From contig NZ_FZOY01000003.1 of NCBI RefSeq assembly GCF_900188335.1, forward strand, positions 248,001 through 312,000: a stretch of DNA of 64,000 nucleotides, read 5' to 3'. Position numbers and translations under genes: made by a program. The notes beneath the pieces were generated by a model. That model did not search any database. It was not told the origin of the DNA and worked only from the letters and a program-made list of their open reading frames with translations. Of the stretch, positions 27,087-37,876 are shown piece after piece. Position 1 is the first letter of the stretch, and every line of letters starts with the position of its first letter. The DNA is from Tropicimonas sediminicola (GTDB taxonomy: Bacteria; Pseudomonadota; Alphaproteobacteria; Rhodobacterales; Rhodobacteraceae).

Positions 27087-27551
27087 ATGACCCATACTCA
27101 TTCCAACGACCGCCTTCCCGGCGTCTATGCCCTGAAGGCGCAGGCACGCCGCCTGCGCGACAGTCTCGCCGCAACCGGCACTCCGGTGTCCCATTCCCGC
27201 AGCCTCGAGCTGCTGGCCGCCCAGCTCGGCTATCGCGACTGGAACACCCTGCACGCCGCCGCCAACACGCAGCCGACGCCGAACCGCCCGCTGCCGCCGC
27301 TTTCCGTCGGCGACAGGGTGCGCGGCAGCTATCTCGGCCAGGCCTTTACCGGCGAAGTTCTGGCGCTGCGCCAGATCGCCGGCGGCACGCATCACGAGGT
27401 GACGCTGCATTTCGACGATCCGGTCGACGTGGTGCGCTTCGACAGCTTCTCCTCGTTCCGTCAGCGCGTGTCGGCGACGATCGACGGGAAGGGCGTCTCG
27501 CCGCAGCGCACGTCGGACGGTGCGCCGCACCTGCGCGTCGCCGCGATCTGA
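27087..27551 (+). CDS. glyoxalase-superfamily domain protein (Glyoxalase_8-like)
   Basis: A 154-residue protein. The N-terminal part (about 10-55) has the pattern LKAQARRLRDSLAATG...SHSRSLELLAAQLGYRDWNTLHA, which I associate with the Glyoxalase_8 domain found in small proteobacterial proteins. The C-terminal half is a beta-rich domain with GDRVRGSYLGQAFTGEVLAL. Function is unknown, and the glyoxalase name describes fold ancestry only. Start 27087 (GAGG ribosome site) was chosen over 27033. It ends before a strong hairpin shared with gltA. Confidence 0.8.
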   Translation: MTHTHSNDRLPGVYALKAQARRLRDSLAATGTPVSHSRSLELLAAQLGYRDWNTLHAAANTQPTPNRPLPPLSVGDRVRGSYLGQAFTGEVLALRQIAGGTHHEVTLHFDDPVDVVRFDSFSSFRQRVSATIDGKGVSPQRTSDGAPHLRVAAI

Positions 27552-27578
27552 GGCACGCCCCCCCCCTTGAAACGGCAG

Positions 27579-27603
27579 AAGGCCGGGGCAATGCCCCGGC
27601 CTT
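27579..27603. terminator. bidirectional hairpin between convergent genes
   Basis: A perfect 11-bp stem (27579-27589 with 27593-27603, loop AAT) lies 28 bp after the glyoxalase-like stop and 30 bp from the gltA stop. It serves both convergent genes. Only short T tracts flank it, so termination efficiency is uncertain. Confidence 0.65.
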
Positions 27604-27633
27604 CGCCTGTTCTGGTGCCGATGGCGCCGTGTC

Positions 27634-28926
27634 TCAGCCCCGGTTCTCCACCTCGACGTAGTCGCGGAAGGGATGGCCGGTGTAGAGCTGGCGCGGGCGG
27701 CCGATCTTGTGCGCCGGATCGGAGAGCTGCTCCTTCCACTGCGAGATCCAGCCGACGGTCCGCGACAGGGCGAAGATCGGGGTGAACATCGAGGTCGGGA
27801 AGCCCATCGCCTCGAGGATGATGCCGGAGTAGAAGTCGACGTTCGGGAACAGCTTCTTCTCGGCGAAGTAGGGATCCTCCAGCGCCTGGCGCTCCAGCTC
27901 CTTGGCGACCTGAAGGGTCGGGTTGTCGTGGATGCCGAGCAGGTCCAGCACCTCGTCGGCCGATTCCTTCATGACCTTCGCCCGCGGGTCGAAGTTCTTG
28001 TAGACGCGGTGGCCGAAGCCCATCAGGCGGAACGGATCGTCCTTGTCCTTGGCGCGGGCGATGTATTCCGGGATCTTGTCCACGGTGCCGATCTCGCGGA
28101 GCATTTCCAGGCAGGCCTGGTTGGCGCCACCGTGGGCCGGGCCCCAGAGACAGGCCGCACCGGCCGCGATGCAGGCGAAGGGGTTGGCGCCCGACGAGGA
28201 GGCCAGACGCACCGTCGAGGTCGAAGCGTTCTGCTCGTGGTCGGCGTGCAGCGTGAAGATGCGGTCCATGGCGCGGGCCAGGACCGGGCTCACTTCGTAA
28301 TCCTCGGCCGGGACCGAGAAGCACATGTTCAGGAAGTTCGCCGCGTAGTCGAGATCGTTGCGCGGATAGACGAAGGGCTGGCCGATCGAATACTTGAACG
28401 CCCAGGCGACGATCGTCGGCATCTTCGCGATCAGGCGGTGCGTGGCGATCTCGCGCTGGCGCGGGTCGGAGATGTCGGTCGAGTCGTGGTAGAAGGCCGA
28501 CATGGCGCCCATCACGCCGACGATGATCGCCATCGGGTGCGCGTCGCGGCGGAAGCCGCGGTAGAAATACGTCATCTGCTCGTGGAGCATGGTGTGACGG
28601 GTGATGGTGTTCTCGAACTTCTCCATCTCCGCCGCGGTCGGCAGCTCGCCGTAGAGTAGCAGGTAGCAGACTTCGAGGTAATGCGACTTGGAGGCCAGCT
28701 GGTCGATCGGGTAGCCGCGGTGCAGCAGCTCGCCCTTGTCGCCATCGATGAAGGTGATGGTCGACTCGCAGGCCGAGGTCGAGGTGAAGCCCGGGTCATG
28801 GGTGAAGACATCGCCCTGGGCGTAGAGCTTGCGGATGTCGATCACGTCCGGCCCGGCGGTGGGCGAGTGGATCGGCAGTTCGAGCGTCTTGTCGTCGAAC
28901 GTCAGCGTCGCTTTTCTGTCTGTCAT
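27634..28926 (-). CDS. gltA: citrate synthase
   Basis: Type II citrate synthase (430 residues), condensing oxaloacetate and acetyl-CoA at the entry of the TCA cycle. Catalytic residues are visible: the His in HADHEQNAS, the second His in GFGHRVYK, and the Asp in PNVDFYSG. The N-terminal beta-rich extension typical of the NADH-inhibited hexameric form is present (about 1-50). The start at 28924-28926 has an AGGGA ribosome site; an ATG 45 bp upstream is not needed. gltX lies upstream on the same strand, as in Rhodobacter. Confidence 0.97.
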   Translation of the reverse strand: MTDRKATLTFDDKTLELPIHSPTAGPDVIDIRKLYAQGDVFTHDPGFTSTSACESTITFIDGDKGELLHRGYPIDQLASKSHYLEVCYLLLYGELPTAAEMEKFENTITRHTMLHEQMTYFYRGFRRDAHPMAIIVGVMGAMSAFYHDSTDISDPRQREIATHRLIAKMPTIVAWAFKYSIGQPFVYPRNDLDYAANFLNMCFSVPAEDYEVSPVLARAMDRIFTLHADHEQNASTSTVRLASSSGANPFACIAAGAACLWGPAHGGANQACLEMLREIGTVDKIPEYIARAKDKDDPFRLMGFGHRVYKNFDPRAKVMKESADEVLDLLGIHDNPTLQVAKELERQALEDPYFAEKKLFPNVDFYSGIILEAMGFPTSMFTPIFALSRTVGWISQWKEQLSDPAHKIGRPRQLYTGHPFRDYVEVENRG

Positions 28927-29007
28927 GTGGCGTCCCTTTCTGACTGGCACCGATGTCGCACGGGGGCGCACATCCGGGCTCGGATTTCTGCTACGCGGGC
29001 CGTGGGA

Positions 29008-30426
29008 TCACTCCCCCGGATGGCCCGCGGCGTCTGCTATGCGGCCCAGGGTCTCCTCCCGGCCGATCACGAGCATCATGTCGAAGACGCTCGGCGTTGC
29101 TGTGCGCCCCGCGAGGGCCGCACGAAGGGGCTGTGCGATCTTTCCGAGCTTGAGCCCCTTGAGGTCGGCGAATTCCTTGACGGCCCCCTCGAGACCGTCG
29201 CGCGTCCAGCTAGCATTTTGCAGGTGCGGCGTCAATTCTTCCAGTATACCACGGGATACCGGATCGAGCGCGCCGGCAGCCTTTTCGTCCGGCACAATCG
29301 GCCGTTCTGTCAAGGCGAAATGTGCTTTTTCAAGGAGTTCTCCGAAGGTCTTCGCGCGCTCCTTGAGGCTGTCCATGCCCCGCGACAGTGCGTCCTTTTG
29401 CGTTTCGGAGAGCGGAGCAGCCTCGATTGCGGCCAGATAGGCGATCAATTCCTCGAGCAGATCGGAGTTTTCTGCAGCTGCAATATGCTGCCCGCAGAGG
29501 TTCTCGAGCTTCTTGAAATCGAACCGCGCGGCGGCCTTGTTGATGCCGTCGAGGTCGAACCAGTCGAGCGCCTGCGCATCGGTGAAGAACTCGTCGTCGC
29601 CGTGGCTCCAGCCGAGCCGGGCGAGGTAGTTGCGCATCCCCGCGGCCGGGTAGCCCATCTTCTGGTACTCCTCAACGCCGGTCGCGCCGTGGCGCTTGGA
29701 GAGCTTCTTGCCGTCTGGGCCGAGGATCAGCGGGATGTGGGCATAGACCGGCAGCGGCCAGCCCATCGCGGTGTAGATCAGCGACTGACGCGCGGCGTTG
29801 GCCAGGTGGTCGTCGCCGCGGATCACGTGGGTGATGCCCATGTCCACGTCGTCCACCACGACGGCGAGCATGTAGGTCGGCGTGCCGTCGGACCGCAGCA
29901 GGACCATATCGTCGAGATCTGCGTTTTTCCATCGCACGGTGCCCTGAACGGCATCCTCGATCACCGTCTCGCCCTCGCGCGGGGCCTTGATCCGCACCAC
30001 ATAGGGTGCGTCCGGGTGGGTCGAGGGATCGGCGTCGCGCCAGGGCGACTGGAAAGTCGTGCTCCGCCCCTCGGCGCGCGCCGCTTCGCGGAACGCGGTG
30101 ATCTCTTCGGGGGTGGCAAAGCACTTGTAGGCCGCGCCCCGCGCCAGCAGTTCATGCGCCACCTCGGCGTGCCGCCCGGCGCGCTCGAACTGGCTCACCG
30201 CCTCGCCGTCCCAGTCGAGCCCGAGCCAGCGCATCCCGCGCAGAATCGCCTCGGTCGCTTCCGGCGTGGAACGCTCCCGGTCGGTATCCTCGATCCGCAG
30301 CAGGAACTTGCCGCCGCGACCCCTGGCATAGAGCCAGTTGAAGAGCGCGGTGCGGGCCGTGCCAATGTGCATGAACCCGGTGGGGGAAGGTGCGATGCGG
30401 GTGACGACTGGGGGCGTGTCCGACAT
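29008..30426 (-). CDS. gltX: glutamate--tRNA ligase
   Basis: Class I aminoacyl-tRNA synthetase charging tRNA-Glu (472 residues). The HIGH-type motif is in [11 protein letters not shown] (residues 13-23) and the KMSKS-type motif reads KKLSKRHG near residue 247. A C-terminal anticodon-binding helical domain is complete. Divergent from comEC, with a 255-bp gap in which I see no gene. Confidence 0.97.
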   Translation of the reverse strand: MSDTPPVVTRIAPSPTGFMHIGTARTALFNWLYARGRGGKFLLRIEDTDRERSTPEATEAILRGMRWLGLDWDGEAVSQFERAGRHAEVAHELLARGAAYKCFATPEEITAFREAARAEGRSTTFQSPWRDADPSTHPDAPYVVRIKAPREGETVIEDAVQGTVRWKNADLDDMVLLRSDGTPTYMLAVVVDDVDMGITHVIRGDDHLANAARQSLIYTAMGWPLPVYAHIPLILGPDGKKLSKRHGATGVEEYQKMGYPAAGMRNYLARLGWSHGDDEFFTDAQALDWFDLDGINKAAARFDFKKLENLCGQHIAAAENSDLLEELIAYLAAIEAAPLSETQKDALSRGMDSLKERAKTFGELLEKAHFALTERPIVPDEKAAGALDPVSRGILEELTPHLQNASWTRDGLEGAVKEFADLKGLKLGKIAQPLRAALAGRTATPSVFDMMLVIGREETLGRIADAAGHPGE

Positions 30427-30681
30427 GAAAACCTGAGACCTCTCGCTGCATTGGGCGCGCCGTCATGCGAGGTTCCGGGATCGTCCCGGCCCCCCGCATC
30501 GCGCCCTCCGATATCTGTCGTCGCGGATATATTTCAGCGCTGGCGGGATGGAAAGCCAAGCCCGCGGCGAATGCAAGAGGGCTTGATGAGGACGCCGTCA
30601 CGGAAGCCTGCGACAGGCTGAACCGGGGGCGACCGGCGGGCGTTAACGCTTTGGCAAGGATGATCGCCGAAGGCTGGCGCG

Positions 30682-32772
30682 ATGGAACCCGTTGCACCGG
30701 CCGAAATGCCCGATGCCGGAGAGGCAGGCAGGCAGGGAAGGATCGCCGCGGCGCTTCTGGCGCAGCGGGGGCGGCTGTTGCTGTGGGTCCCGATCTGCCT
30801 CGGCCTCGGCAGCGGCGGCTGGTTCGCCTTGCGGGTCGAGCCGGGGGCGGAGGTCTACCTGGGCGGCGCGCTGGCGATCCTGGTGCTGATGGCGCTCGGC
30901 CGCTGGGCCGGGGAGGTCGCTGCGCCGCTGGTCTGGGCGGTGGCGCTGGTACTCTGCGGCGCGATGCTGGCGGGCGCGCGGGCGCATTCGGTGGCGGCGC
31001 CTGTGCTCGGGTTCCGCTACTACGGGCCGGTCGAGGGCCGGATCATCGAGATCGACCGCTCCGTCTCCGACAAGCCTCGGCTGACCCTGGACCGCGTGGT
31101 GCTCGCCGATGTCGCCCCGCACCGCACGCCCGAGCGCGTGCGCGTGTCCCTGCACGGCCCGCAGGATTACGTGATCCCGGAGCCGGGCCTGACGGTGATC
31201 CTGACCGGCCATCTCTCGCCCCCCGCCGGCCCGGTCGAGCCCGGCGGCTTCGACTTCCGCCGCAATGCCTGGTTCGAGCGGCTTGGCGCGACCGGGTACA
31301 CCCGGACGCCGGTGCTCGTGCTCGCCCCGGCAGAGGAGGGTCGGGCCGGGCTGGCGGTGTTCCGGATGCGAATGGCGATCAGTGCCGCGGTTCAGGAACG
31401 CATCCCCGGCGCCGCCGGGGCCTTCGCGGCCGCGATCCTGACCGGTGACCGCTCCGCCATGCCGCGCGAGGTGGTCGAGAACCTGCGCAACTCCAACCTC
31501 GCGCATCTGCTCGCGATCTCCGGCCTGCACATGGGGCTGCTGACCGGATCTGTCTTCGCCGCGCTGCGCGGTTTGCTGGCGCTGGTGCCATGGCTCGCAT
31601 TGCGCTTCCCGATCCGCAAGGCGGCGGCGCTCGGCGCGCTGGCGGTCGGGGCCTTCTACCTCGCGCTGTCGGGCGGGGCCGTGTCCACCATGCGGGCCTT
31701 CGTCATGGTCTCGGTCATGCTGGTGGCGGTGATCCTCGAGCGGCGGGCGATCTCGCTGCGCTCGGTTGCTCTGGCGGCGACGTTGCTGCTGGTGATCTCC
31801 CCCGAAGCGCTGCTGGGCCCGGGCTTCCAGATGTCCTTCGCCGCCACGACCGCGCTGGTCGCGGCCTTCGGCGCGCTGCGGACACAGCGCGAACGGATGA
31901 ACCGGCTGCCGCGCTGGCTGATGCCGGTGCTCGCGGTCGTACTGTCCTCGGCCGTCGCGGGAGCGGCCACGGCGCCCTACTCGGCGGCCCATTTCAACCG
32001 GCTGGCGGATTATGGCCTGCTGGCCAATCTGGCCTCGGTGCCGCTGATGGGCGCGCTGGTGATGCCCGCGGCAGTGACGGCTGCGGTGCTCTGGCCCTTT
32101 GGGCTTGCCGCCCCCGCGTTCTGGGCGATGCAGATGGGGCTCGAGTGGATCCTCTACGTGGCCGATCGTGTCGCGGGGATGGACGGGGCGGTCACCCACG
32201 TCATCTCGCCCGGAGACGCGGTGCTGCCGCTCCTGACGCTCGGATTCCTGTTCACGCTGATCTGGTGCGGCCGGATGCGCTGGATCGGGCTTGGCGCGGT
32301 GGCGGTGGCGCTTGCGCTCTGGACACAGGCCTCCCGTCCGGACGCACTGATCGCCGACACCGGGGGGCTGGTGGGGATCATGGGGCCGGACGGGCGCGCC
32401 CTGTCGCGCCCGCGGGGCGACGGTTTCGCCGCCCAGGTCTGGCTGGAGAACGATGGCGACGGAGGGGACCAGGCGAGCGCCGCCGTGCGCACCGGCTTCA
32501 CCGGTCCGCCCCACGACCGCCGCGCGGCGCTTGGCGACACCGCCGTTCGGCATCTGGCCGGCAAGACCGGTCTGAAGGAGCTGGGCGAGCGATGCGGACC
32601 TGGGGTGATCGTCACCAACGTGGAGGTCGAAACCCGGCCCGCCGGCCCGTGCTGGCTGCTCGACCCGGTGGATCTGCGCGCGACGGGAGCGGTTGCGCTG
32701 CGGATTCGGGATGGCGGCCTGGAGGTCGAGACGGTGGCGGAGCGTTCGGGGCAACGCATGTGGTCGCCCTGA
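30682..32772 (+). CDS. comEC: ComEC/Rec2 family DNA-uptake channel protein
   Basis: A 696-residue inner-membrane protein that in competent bacteria forms the channel for incoming single-stranded DNA. It has an N-terminal DUF4131-like part with an OB-type periplasmic domain (about 50-215) and the Competence domain with the LLAISGLHMGLLTG motif (about 276-289) and many membrane segments to about residue 545. The C-terminal 150 residues are not a recognisable metallo-beta-lactamase domain: no HxHxDH was found. Natural transformation or GTA DNA import are both possible uses. An AAGG-type ribosome site lies 8 bp before the ATG. Confidence 0.92.
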   Translation: MEPVAPAEMPDAGEAGRQGRIAAALLAQRGRLLLWVPICLGLGSGGWFALRVEPGAEVYLGGALAILVLMALGRWAGEVAAPLVWAVALVLCGAMLAGARAHSVAAPVLGFRYYGPVEGRIIEIDRSVSDKPRLTLDRVVLADVAPHRTPERVRVSLHGPQDYVIPEPGLTVILTGHLSPPAGPVEPGGFDFRRNAWFERLGATGYTRTPVLVLAPAEEGRAGLAVFRMRMAISAAVQERIPGAAGAFAAAILTGDRSAMPREVVENLRNSNLAHLLAISGLHMGLLTGSVFAALRGLLALVPWLALRFPIRKAAALGALAVGAFYLALSGGAVSTMRAFVMVSVMLVAVILERRAISLRSVALAATLLLVISPEALLGPGFQMSFAATTALVAAFGALRTQRERMNRLPRWLMPVLAVVLSSAVAGAATAPYSAAHFNRLADYGLLANLASVPLMGALVMPAAVTAAVLWPFGLAAPAFWAMQMGLEWILYVADRVAGMDGAVTHVISPGDAVLPLLTLGFLFTLIWCGRMRWIGLGAVAVALALWTQASRPDALIADTGGLVGIMGPDGRALSRPRGDGFAAQVWLENDGDGGDQASAAVRTGFTGPPHDRRAALGDTAVRHLAGKTGLKELGERCGPGVIVTNVEVETRPAGPCWLLDPVDLRATGAVALRIRDGGLEVETVAERSGQRMWSP

Positions 32773-32823
32773 CCCGAGCCGGGACAGTCGTTATTCCTGA
32801 AGCGGAGCGCCCGGCCTGGGACC

Positions 32824-32892
32824 GCCGCGCGAAGCGCGGCTCGGCCCAACGGGAGGAGGCGCATCTGTGATGCGCCGACGACGGGCGGGAGC
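32824..32892 (+). repeat. two-hairpin dispersed repeat, copy 5 (RPT-A5)
   Basis: Hairpin 1 has a 7-bp perfect stem (32824-32830 with 32834-32840, loop GAA). The core GCCCAAC is at 32844-32850. Hairpin 2 has an 8-bp perfect stem (32858-32865 with 32869-32876, loop TGT), and the tail GGGCGGGAGC is at 32883-32892. It fills the gap between the convergent comEC and lexA genes, with the tail end 25 bp from the lexA stop. Confidence 0.8.
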
Positions 32893-32917
32893 CCTCCCGG
32901 GCGGCGCTCCCGACGGA

Positions 32918-33619
32918 TCAGTAGGTGCGGATCAGACCGACCAGCCGGCCCTGGACCTTGACCTGGTCGTCCCGCAACAGGCGGGTCTCGTAGGCCTGGT
33001 TGGCAGCCTCCAGGGCGATCATGCCGCCCTTGCGGCGGAAACGCTTCAGCGTCGCTTCGTGATCCTCGACCAGCGCGACGACGATGTCGCCATCGTCCGC
33101 GGTGTCCTGCTCGTGGATCACCACCACGTCGCCATCGTTGATTCCGACCTCGATCATCGAATCCCCGCGCACCTCGAGCGCATAATGCCGGCCCGCGCCG
33201 ACCATCTGGCCGGGCACCGCCACGGTGTGGCTGACCTCGCTGATCGCTTCGATGGGAACACCGGCGGCGATCCGGCCCATCACAGGCAGTTCCGTCGCGT
33301 GCAGGTCCACAGGAATCGAGTTCGCGGGCTGGGGCGGGGTTGCCGGCGCCGGTTCCGCCGCGTCGCCCTCGATCACAACGGGCTTGAACCCCTTGGCCTG
33401 GAGCGTCTCCGGCAGCCGGACGATCTCGATCGCCCGGGCGCGGTGGGCGAGGCGACGGATGAAGCCCCGCTCCTCCAGTGCCGTGATCAGCCGGTGAATG
33501 CCGGATTTTGACCGCAGGTCGAGCGCGTCCTTCATCTCGTCGAAGGAGGGCGGAACCCCGTCGCGCTGCATCCGCTTGTGAATGAATTCCAGCAGGTCGA
33601 GTTGCTTCCGTGTCAGCAT
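32918..33619 (-). CDS. lexA: SOS regulator LexA
   Basis: Repressor of the SOS response and serine autoprotease (233 residues). The N-terminal winged helix covers about 1-70 ([13 protein letters not shown]). The self-cleavage bond is Ala119-Gly120 in [10 protein letters not shown], and the catalytic dyad is Ser154 (RGDSMIEVG) and Lys192 (ATLKRF). It is longer than E. coli LexA because of an Ala/Pro-rich linker (about 86-100), as in related alphaproteobacteria. Its own promoter region carries an SOS box, so it is autoregulated and separate from the moeA operon upstream. Confidence 0.97.
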   Translation of the reverse strand: MLTRKQLDLLEFIHKRMQRDGVPPSFDEMKDALDLRSKSGIHRLITALEERGFIRRLAHRARAIEIVRLPETLQAKGFKPVVIEGDAAEPAPATPPQPANSIPVDLHATELPVMGRIAAGVPIEAISEVSHTVAVPGQMVGAGRHYALEVRGDSMIEVGINDGDVVVIHEQDTADDGDIVVALVEDHEATLKRFRRKGGMIALEAANQAYETRLLRDDQVKVQGRLVGLIRTY

Positions 33620-33677
33620 GGCACCCTTCCGTTGTCTGCCCGCGCGGGCGCATTCCGCCGGCCCGCGTTTCCCCCAT

Positions 33678-33706
33678 GTTCTGCCAGTGTTCACGTTTTG
33701 TGTCAA
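33678..33706 (-). promoter_or_regulatory. lexA promoter with overlapping SOS box
   Basis: On the minus strand a consensus -35 TTGACA (33701-33706) is followed after 17 bp by a weak -10 CAGAAC (33678-33683). The alphaproteobacterial SOS box, GTTC-N7-GTTC on the plus strand (33678-33692), covers the -10 and part of the spacer. LexA binding there would block RNA polymerase. The predicted start lies about 50 bp before the lexA ATG. Confidence 0.85.
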
Positions 33707-33728
33707 CCGGCCCAATGGAAGCAGACGA

Positions 33729-34901
33729 TCAGATCGGCAGGATCTCCACCGTCTCGCCGGCCTTGCGCGGCCCGTCGGCCACCGGGCGGACGAGCAGGGC
33801 GTTGGCGCGCGACAGGATGCCGAGCAGGGCGCTGTCCTGCCGTTCGAAGGGCGTGACCACGCCGTCGGCCAGCACCGCCCGCATGTAATGCTCGCGGGGG
33901 CCGTTCGCGTCCACGTCGATCCCAAGCACGGCCGTCTTCCTAGGCGCGGGCGCCCGGCCGAGTCCGAGCATTGCGCGCAGCAGGGGGAGGATGAATATAT
34001 GACCACAAACCATTGCGGAAACGGGATTTCCTGGCAGTCCGACCATCGCGGAGCCGTTCAGGCGGCCGGCCATCAGCGGTTTGCCCGGGCGCATCGCCAC
34101 CTTGTAGAAGGCGCGCTCCATGCCGAGGGCCCCGGCGACCGGCGCGACGAGGTCGTGGTCGCCCACGGAAGCGCCGCCAATGGTGACGATCAGGTCCGCG
34201 CCGGCGGCCAGTTCGAATGCGGCGCGCAGGCTGGCCTCGGTGTCGCGGGCAATGGGCAGCATCCGCGCCTCGGCTCCGGCGGCCTCGATCATCGCCTTCA
34301 GGCCGAAGGAGTTGGAGGCGATGATCTGGTCGGGCCGCGGATCCTCGCCCGGCATCACCAGCTCATCGCCGGTTGCGAGCAGGGCAACGGAGGGCCGGCG
34401 GGCCACCACCAGTTCCGGCACGTTCATCGCCGCGGCCAGGGCCACGTCGCCGGGCGACAGGAGGCGTGGCGCCTCGATCCGGTCGCCGGGACCGAAATCG
34501 CCGCCGGCCGGGCGGATGTTGTCGTTGTGCAGATCGGCCTCGGTGATCGTCATCACCTCGCCGTCGCGGGCGGTGTCTTCCTGGATCACCACGAAGTCCG
34601 CGCCCTCGGGCAGGGGCGCACCGGTGAAGATCCGGACGGCCTCGCCGGGGCCGACGGTGCCGGAGAACGCCCGCCCCGCCGGGGCCTCGCCGATCACCCG
34701 GAACCGGGCGCCCGTCGCGATCTCGGCCCGGCGCAGGGCGTAGCCGTCCATGGCGGAGGCGGCGAAGGGCGGTTGCAGGCGGCGGGCGATCACCGGTTCG
34801 GCCAGCACCCGGCCGGCGGCGTCGGCGAGCGGCACGCGCTCGGTGCCGAGCGGCGCGGCGAGGTCGAAGAGCCGATCCAGCGCCTCGGAGACGGGGATCA
34901 T
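33729..34901 (-). CDS. moeA: molybdopterin molybdenumtransferase MoeA
   Basis: Final step of molybdenum cofactor synthesis: inserts molybdate into adenylylated molybdopterin. 390 residues with the family order: N-terminal domain with AMDGYAL (about 50-56), [11 protein letters not shown], the catalytic MPT-binding block [10 protein letters not shown]...[26 protein letters not shown] and [10 protein letters not shown]. It overlaps moaC by 4 bp and is the last gene of the trpG-trpD-ung-trpC-moaC-moeA operon. Confidence 0.96.
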   Translation of the reverse strand: MIPVSEALDRLFDLAAPLGTERVPLADAAGRVLAEPVIARRLQPPFAASAMDGYALRRAEIATGARFRVIGEAPAGRAFSGTVGPGEAVRIFTGAPLPEGADFVVIQEDTARDGEVMTITEADLHNDNIRPAGGDFGPGDRIEAPRLLSPGDVALAAAMNVPELVVARRPSVALLATGDELVMPGEDPRPDQIIASNSFGLKAMIEAAGAEARMLPIARDTEASLRAAFELAAGADLIVTIGGASVGDHDLVAPVAGALGMERAFYKVAMRPGKPLMAGRLNGSAMVGLPGNPVSAMVCGHIFILPLLRAMLGLGRAPAPRKTAVLGIDVDANGPREHYMRAVLADGVVTPFERQDSALLGILSRANALLVRPVADGPRKAGETVEILPI

Positions 34902-35374
34902 GCGCCCGCCTCGAACCGCCCGGACTTGCCGCCGTCCTTCAGGATCACCCGGATGCCGCCCATCTCCATGCCGCGGTCCACCGCCTTGAGCATGTCGTAG
35001 ACGGTGAGCGCGGCGGTGGAGACCGCGGTCAGCGCCTCCATCTCGACCCCGGTCTGGCCGGTGGTCTTGACCGTCGCGGCGATGCGCACGCCGGGCAGGG
35101 CGGGGTCGGCCTCCAGTTCCACCGCGACCTTGCTGATCGGCAGCGGGTGGCAGAGCGGGATCAGATCGGCCGTCTTCTTGGCCCCCATGATCCCCGCCAG
35201 CCGCGCCACGCCCAGCACGTCGCCTTTCTTGGCGCTGCCCTGCTGCACCAGTGTCAGCGTCTCGGGCAGCATCCGCACCCAGCCTTCCGCCACGGCGACG
35301 CGGCTGGTGATCTCCTTGTCCGAGACATCGACCATGTGGGCGCGTCCCTGCGAGTCGAAATGCGTGAGAGCCAT
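34898..35374 (-). CDS. moaC: cyclic pyranopterin monophosphate synthase MoaC
   Basis: Works with MoaA in the first step of molybdenum cofactor synthesis, forming cyclic pyranopterin monophosphate. 158 residues, with the family core [33 protein letters not shown] split over residues about 55-80, and [12 protein letters not shown]...YDMLKAVDR. The His in LCHPLP and the Lys in KKT are the conserved active-site residues. It overlaps trpC by 1 bp and moeA by 4 bp. moaA is not in the window. Confidence 0.96.
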   Translation of the reverse strand: MALTHFDSQGRAHMVDVSDKEITSRVAVAEGWVRMLPETLTLVQQGSAKKGDVLGVARLAGIMGAKKTADLIPLCHPLPISKVAVELEADPALPGVRIAATVKTTGQTGVEMEALTAVSTAALTVYDMLKAVDRGMEMGGIRVILKDGGKSGRFEAGA

Positions 35375-36198
35375 CACATGCCTCCGCCGTGCGCGGCCGT
35401 GAGCGGGTTGGCGAGCAGCGCGCGCGTGGCGCTCTCGACATCCTCGTTGCGCATCAGGCTTTCGCCGATGAGGAAACAGCGGGCGCCGTACATCGCCAGC
35501 TCGGCGAGCTCCTTCGGCCCGTTCAGCCCGCTCTCCGAGACGATCAGGTATTCCTCGGGGATGTGCTTGATGAGCCCGCGGGTGACGTCGAGCGAGGTCT
35601 CGAAGGTGTTGAGGTCGCGGTTGTTGATGCCGATGAGCCTCGACTCGAGATGCAGGGCGCGGTTCAGTTCCTCGGCGTTGTGCACCTCGATCAGCGCGTC
35701 CATGCCCCATTCATGGGCCGCGGTTTCCAGCTCGGAGGCCTGCGCGTCGGAGACCGAGGCCATGATGATCAGGATGCAGTCTGCGCCGAGGGCGCGGGCC
35801 TCGGCGACCTGGTAGGTGTCGTACATGAAATCCTTGCGCAGCGCCGGCAGGGAGGTCGCGTTGCGGGCGGCGGTCAGGAACTCGTCGGCGCCCTGGAAGG
35901 ACGGGCCGTCGGTCAGCACGCTCAGGCAGGTCGCGCCGCCGCGCTCATAGGCCTGCGCCAGCGCCGGCGGGTCGAAATCGGCGCGGATCAGCCCCTTGGA
36001 GGGGCTGGCTTTCTTGACCTCGGCGATCAGTCCATAGCCCTGCTTGACCGCCTTGCGAAGCGATGCCTGGAAGCCGCGCACCGGGTCCGCGCCGCGCGCC
36101 AGCGCCTCGACGTCGCTGTAGGAGCGGGCCTCCTTGCAGGCGGCGATATGCTCCAGCTTGTACGCCTTGATCTTCTCGAGAATAGTCGGGGTGCTCAT
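35374..36198 (-). CDS. trpC: indole-3-glycerol-phosphate synthase
   Basis: Cytoplasmic (beta/alpha)8 enzyme that closes the indole ring in tryptophan synthesis. 274 residues. It has the catalytic Lys/Glu segment [14 protein letters not shown] (about 56-69), LRKDFMYD (about 117), and INNRDLNTF and SESGLNGP near the C-terminal phosphate site. This is the single-function form, not fused to TrpF. It overlaps ung by 4 bp upstream and moaC by 1 bp downstream. Confidence 0.97.
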   Translation of the reverse strand: MSTPTILEKIKAYKLEHIAACKEARSYSDVEALARGADPVRGFQASLRKAVKQGYGLIAEVKKASPSKGLIRADFDPPALAQAYERGGATCLSVLTDGPSFQGADEFLTAARNATSLPALRKDFMYDTYQVAEARALGADCILIIMASVSDAQASELETAAHEWGMDALIEVHNAEELNRALHLESRLIGINNRDLNTFETSLDVTRGLIKHIPEEYLIVSESGLNGPKELAELAMYGARCFLIGESLMRNEDVESATRALLANPLTAAHGGGM

Positions 36199-36860
36199 GA
36201 CGTCTCCGGGGTCGTCCAGTTGATGGGAGTATGCCCCTGGGCGCGCAGCCAGTCGTTGGCGCGCGAGAAGGGTCGGGAACCGAAAAATCCGCGGTGGGCG
36301 GAGAGAGGCGAGGGATGCGCCGTCTCGATCTTGAGGTGCCGCGTGGCGTCGACCGAGGCCGCGGCAGCCTGGGCGGGCTTGCCCCAGAGCAGGAAGGCGC
36401 GCGGCCTGTCGGACAGGCGGGCCAGCACCTGCGCGGTGAGCCTCTGCCAGCCGACCGCCTTGTGGCCGTTGGCCTCGCCTGCGGGGACGGTCAGCACCGC
36501 GTTCAGCAGCAGCACACCCTGACGGGCCCAGAACCGCAGGTCGGCGTTCGGCGGCACGGAGCCGAGATCGTCCTGCATCTCGCGAAAGATGTTGGCCAGC
36601 GAGCGCGGCAGCGGCCGCACCTCGGGCTCGGCGGAAAAGGCCAGCCCGTGGGCGTGGCCCGGCGTGGGGTAGGGGTCCTGGCCCAGGATCACCACGCGGA
36701 CGTCCTCCGGCTGGGTCATCTCCAGCGCGGCGAAGACCCGGTCGGGTGCGGGCAGGAAGGGGCGCTCCTCGGCCGCCAGCGCCGCGTCGATGCGGGGCAG
36801 GTCGTCTCGGAAGAACGGCAAGCTCGCCCAGGCGCCCGTATGAGCCGGGTCGAGCTTCAT
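36195..36860 (-). CDS. ung: uracil-DNA glycosylase, family 1
   Basis: Removes uracil from DNA to start base excision repair. 221 residues. The water-activating motif GQDPYP has Asp62 (60-65), and the leucine-loop motif [11 protein letters not shown] is near residues 183-193; LLLNAVLTV is the uracil-recognition segment. It is inserted between trpD and trpC with 4-bp overlaps on both sides, which is unusual company for a repair enzyme and makes its expression follow the trp operon. Confidence 0.96.
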   Translation of the reverse strand: MKLDPAHTGAWASLPFFRDDLPRIDAALAAEERPFLPAPDRVFAALEMTQPEDVRVVILGQDPYPTPGHAHGLAFSAEPEVRPLPRSLANIFREMQDDLGSVPPNADLRFWARQGVLLLNAVLTVPAGEANGHKAVGWQRLTAQVLARLSDRPRAFLLWGKPAQAAAASVDATRHLKIETAHPSPLSAHRGFFGSRPFSRANDWLRAQGHTPINWTTPETS

Positions 36861-37876
36861 ACGGCGGCGGAGGTGAGTGCGGCCAGCGCCTGCACCTTGG
36901 CGCGCGCCTGGCCGGAATCGATGCTGGTCCGGCCCATCTCGACGCCTTCTTTCAGGTCGGCGGCCACGCCGGCGACCAGCAGCGCGGCGGCGGTGTTCAG
37001 CAGCACCGCGTCGCGATAGGCGCCCGGCGCCCCGTTGAGCAGCGCGGCGAAGGCGCGGCCGTTTTCCTCCGGCGTGCCGCCGAGGATCGCCTCGAACGGA
37101 TGGACCGGCAGGCCGGCGTCCTCGGGCGAGACCTCGAACTCGGTCACGGTGCCGTCCTTCAGCGCGGCCACTTGCGAGGGGCCGGCGATGGAGAGCTCGT
37201 CGGTGCCGTCGGAGCCGTGCACCAGCCAGGCGGAGACGCTGCCGAGCGCGCCGAGGGTCTCGGCCATCGGGCGCAGAAGGGCGGGAGAATAGGCGCCGGT
37301 CAGCTGGCGCTTCACGCCCGCGGGGTTGGTCAGCGGGCCGAGGATGTTGAAGATCGTGCGGGTGCCGAGCTCGGTGCGGGTCGGCATGACGTGGCGCATC
37401 GCCGGGTGGTGCATCGGCGCCATCATGAAGCAGATGCCGGCCTCGGCCAGCGCCCGCTCGGCGACCTTCGGTCCGACCATCACGTTGATGCCCATCTGGG
37501 TCAGCGCATCGGCGGAGCCGGATTTCGACGACAGGTTCCGATTGCCGTGCTTGGCCACCGGCACGCCCGCGCCGGCCACGACAAAGGCGGTGGCGGTCGA
37601 GATGTTGAGCGTGCCCTTGCCGTCGCCGCCGGTGCCGACGATGTCCATCGCCCCGTCCGGCGCGGCCACGGCGTGGCACTTGGCGCGCATGACGCTGGCG
37701 GCGGCCGCGATCTCCTCGACCGTCTCGCCGCGGGTGCGCAGCGCCATCAGGAAGCCGCCGATCTGGCTCGGCGTCGCCTCGCCCTCGAACAGCGCGTCAA
37801 AGGCGGCCTCCGCCTCGGCGCGGGTCAGGGGGCGATCGGCGGCAAGGCCGATAAGGGGTTTGATCGTGTCGCTCAT
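36857..37876 (-). CDS. trpD: anthranilate phosphoribosyltransferase
   Basis: Second step of tryptophan synthesis: joins anthranilate to PRPP. 339 residues. The PRPP loop is [11 protein letters not shown] (81-91), followed by the [15 protein letters not shown] block and the Arg-containing NPAGVKRQ segment. Start at 37874-37876. It overlaps trpG and ung by 4 bp each. Confidence 0.97.
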   Translation of the reverse strand: MSDTIKPLIGLAADRPLTRAEAEAAFDALFEGEATPSQIGGFLMALRTRGETVEEIAAAASVMRAKCHAVAAPDGAMDIVGTGGDGKGTLNISTATAFVVAGAGVPVAKHGNRNLSSKSGSADALTQMGINVMVGPKVAERALAEAGICFMMAPMHHPAMRHVMPTRTELGTRTIFNILGPLTNPAGVKRQLTGAYSPALLRPMAETLGALGSVSAWLVHGSDGTDELSIAGPSQVAALKDGTVTEFEVSPEDAGLPVHPFEAILGGTPEENGRAFAALLNGAPGAYRDAVLLNTAAALLVAGVAADLKEGVEMGRTSIDSGQARAKVQALAALTSAAV

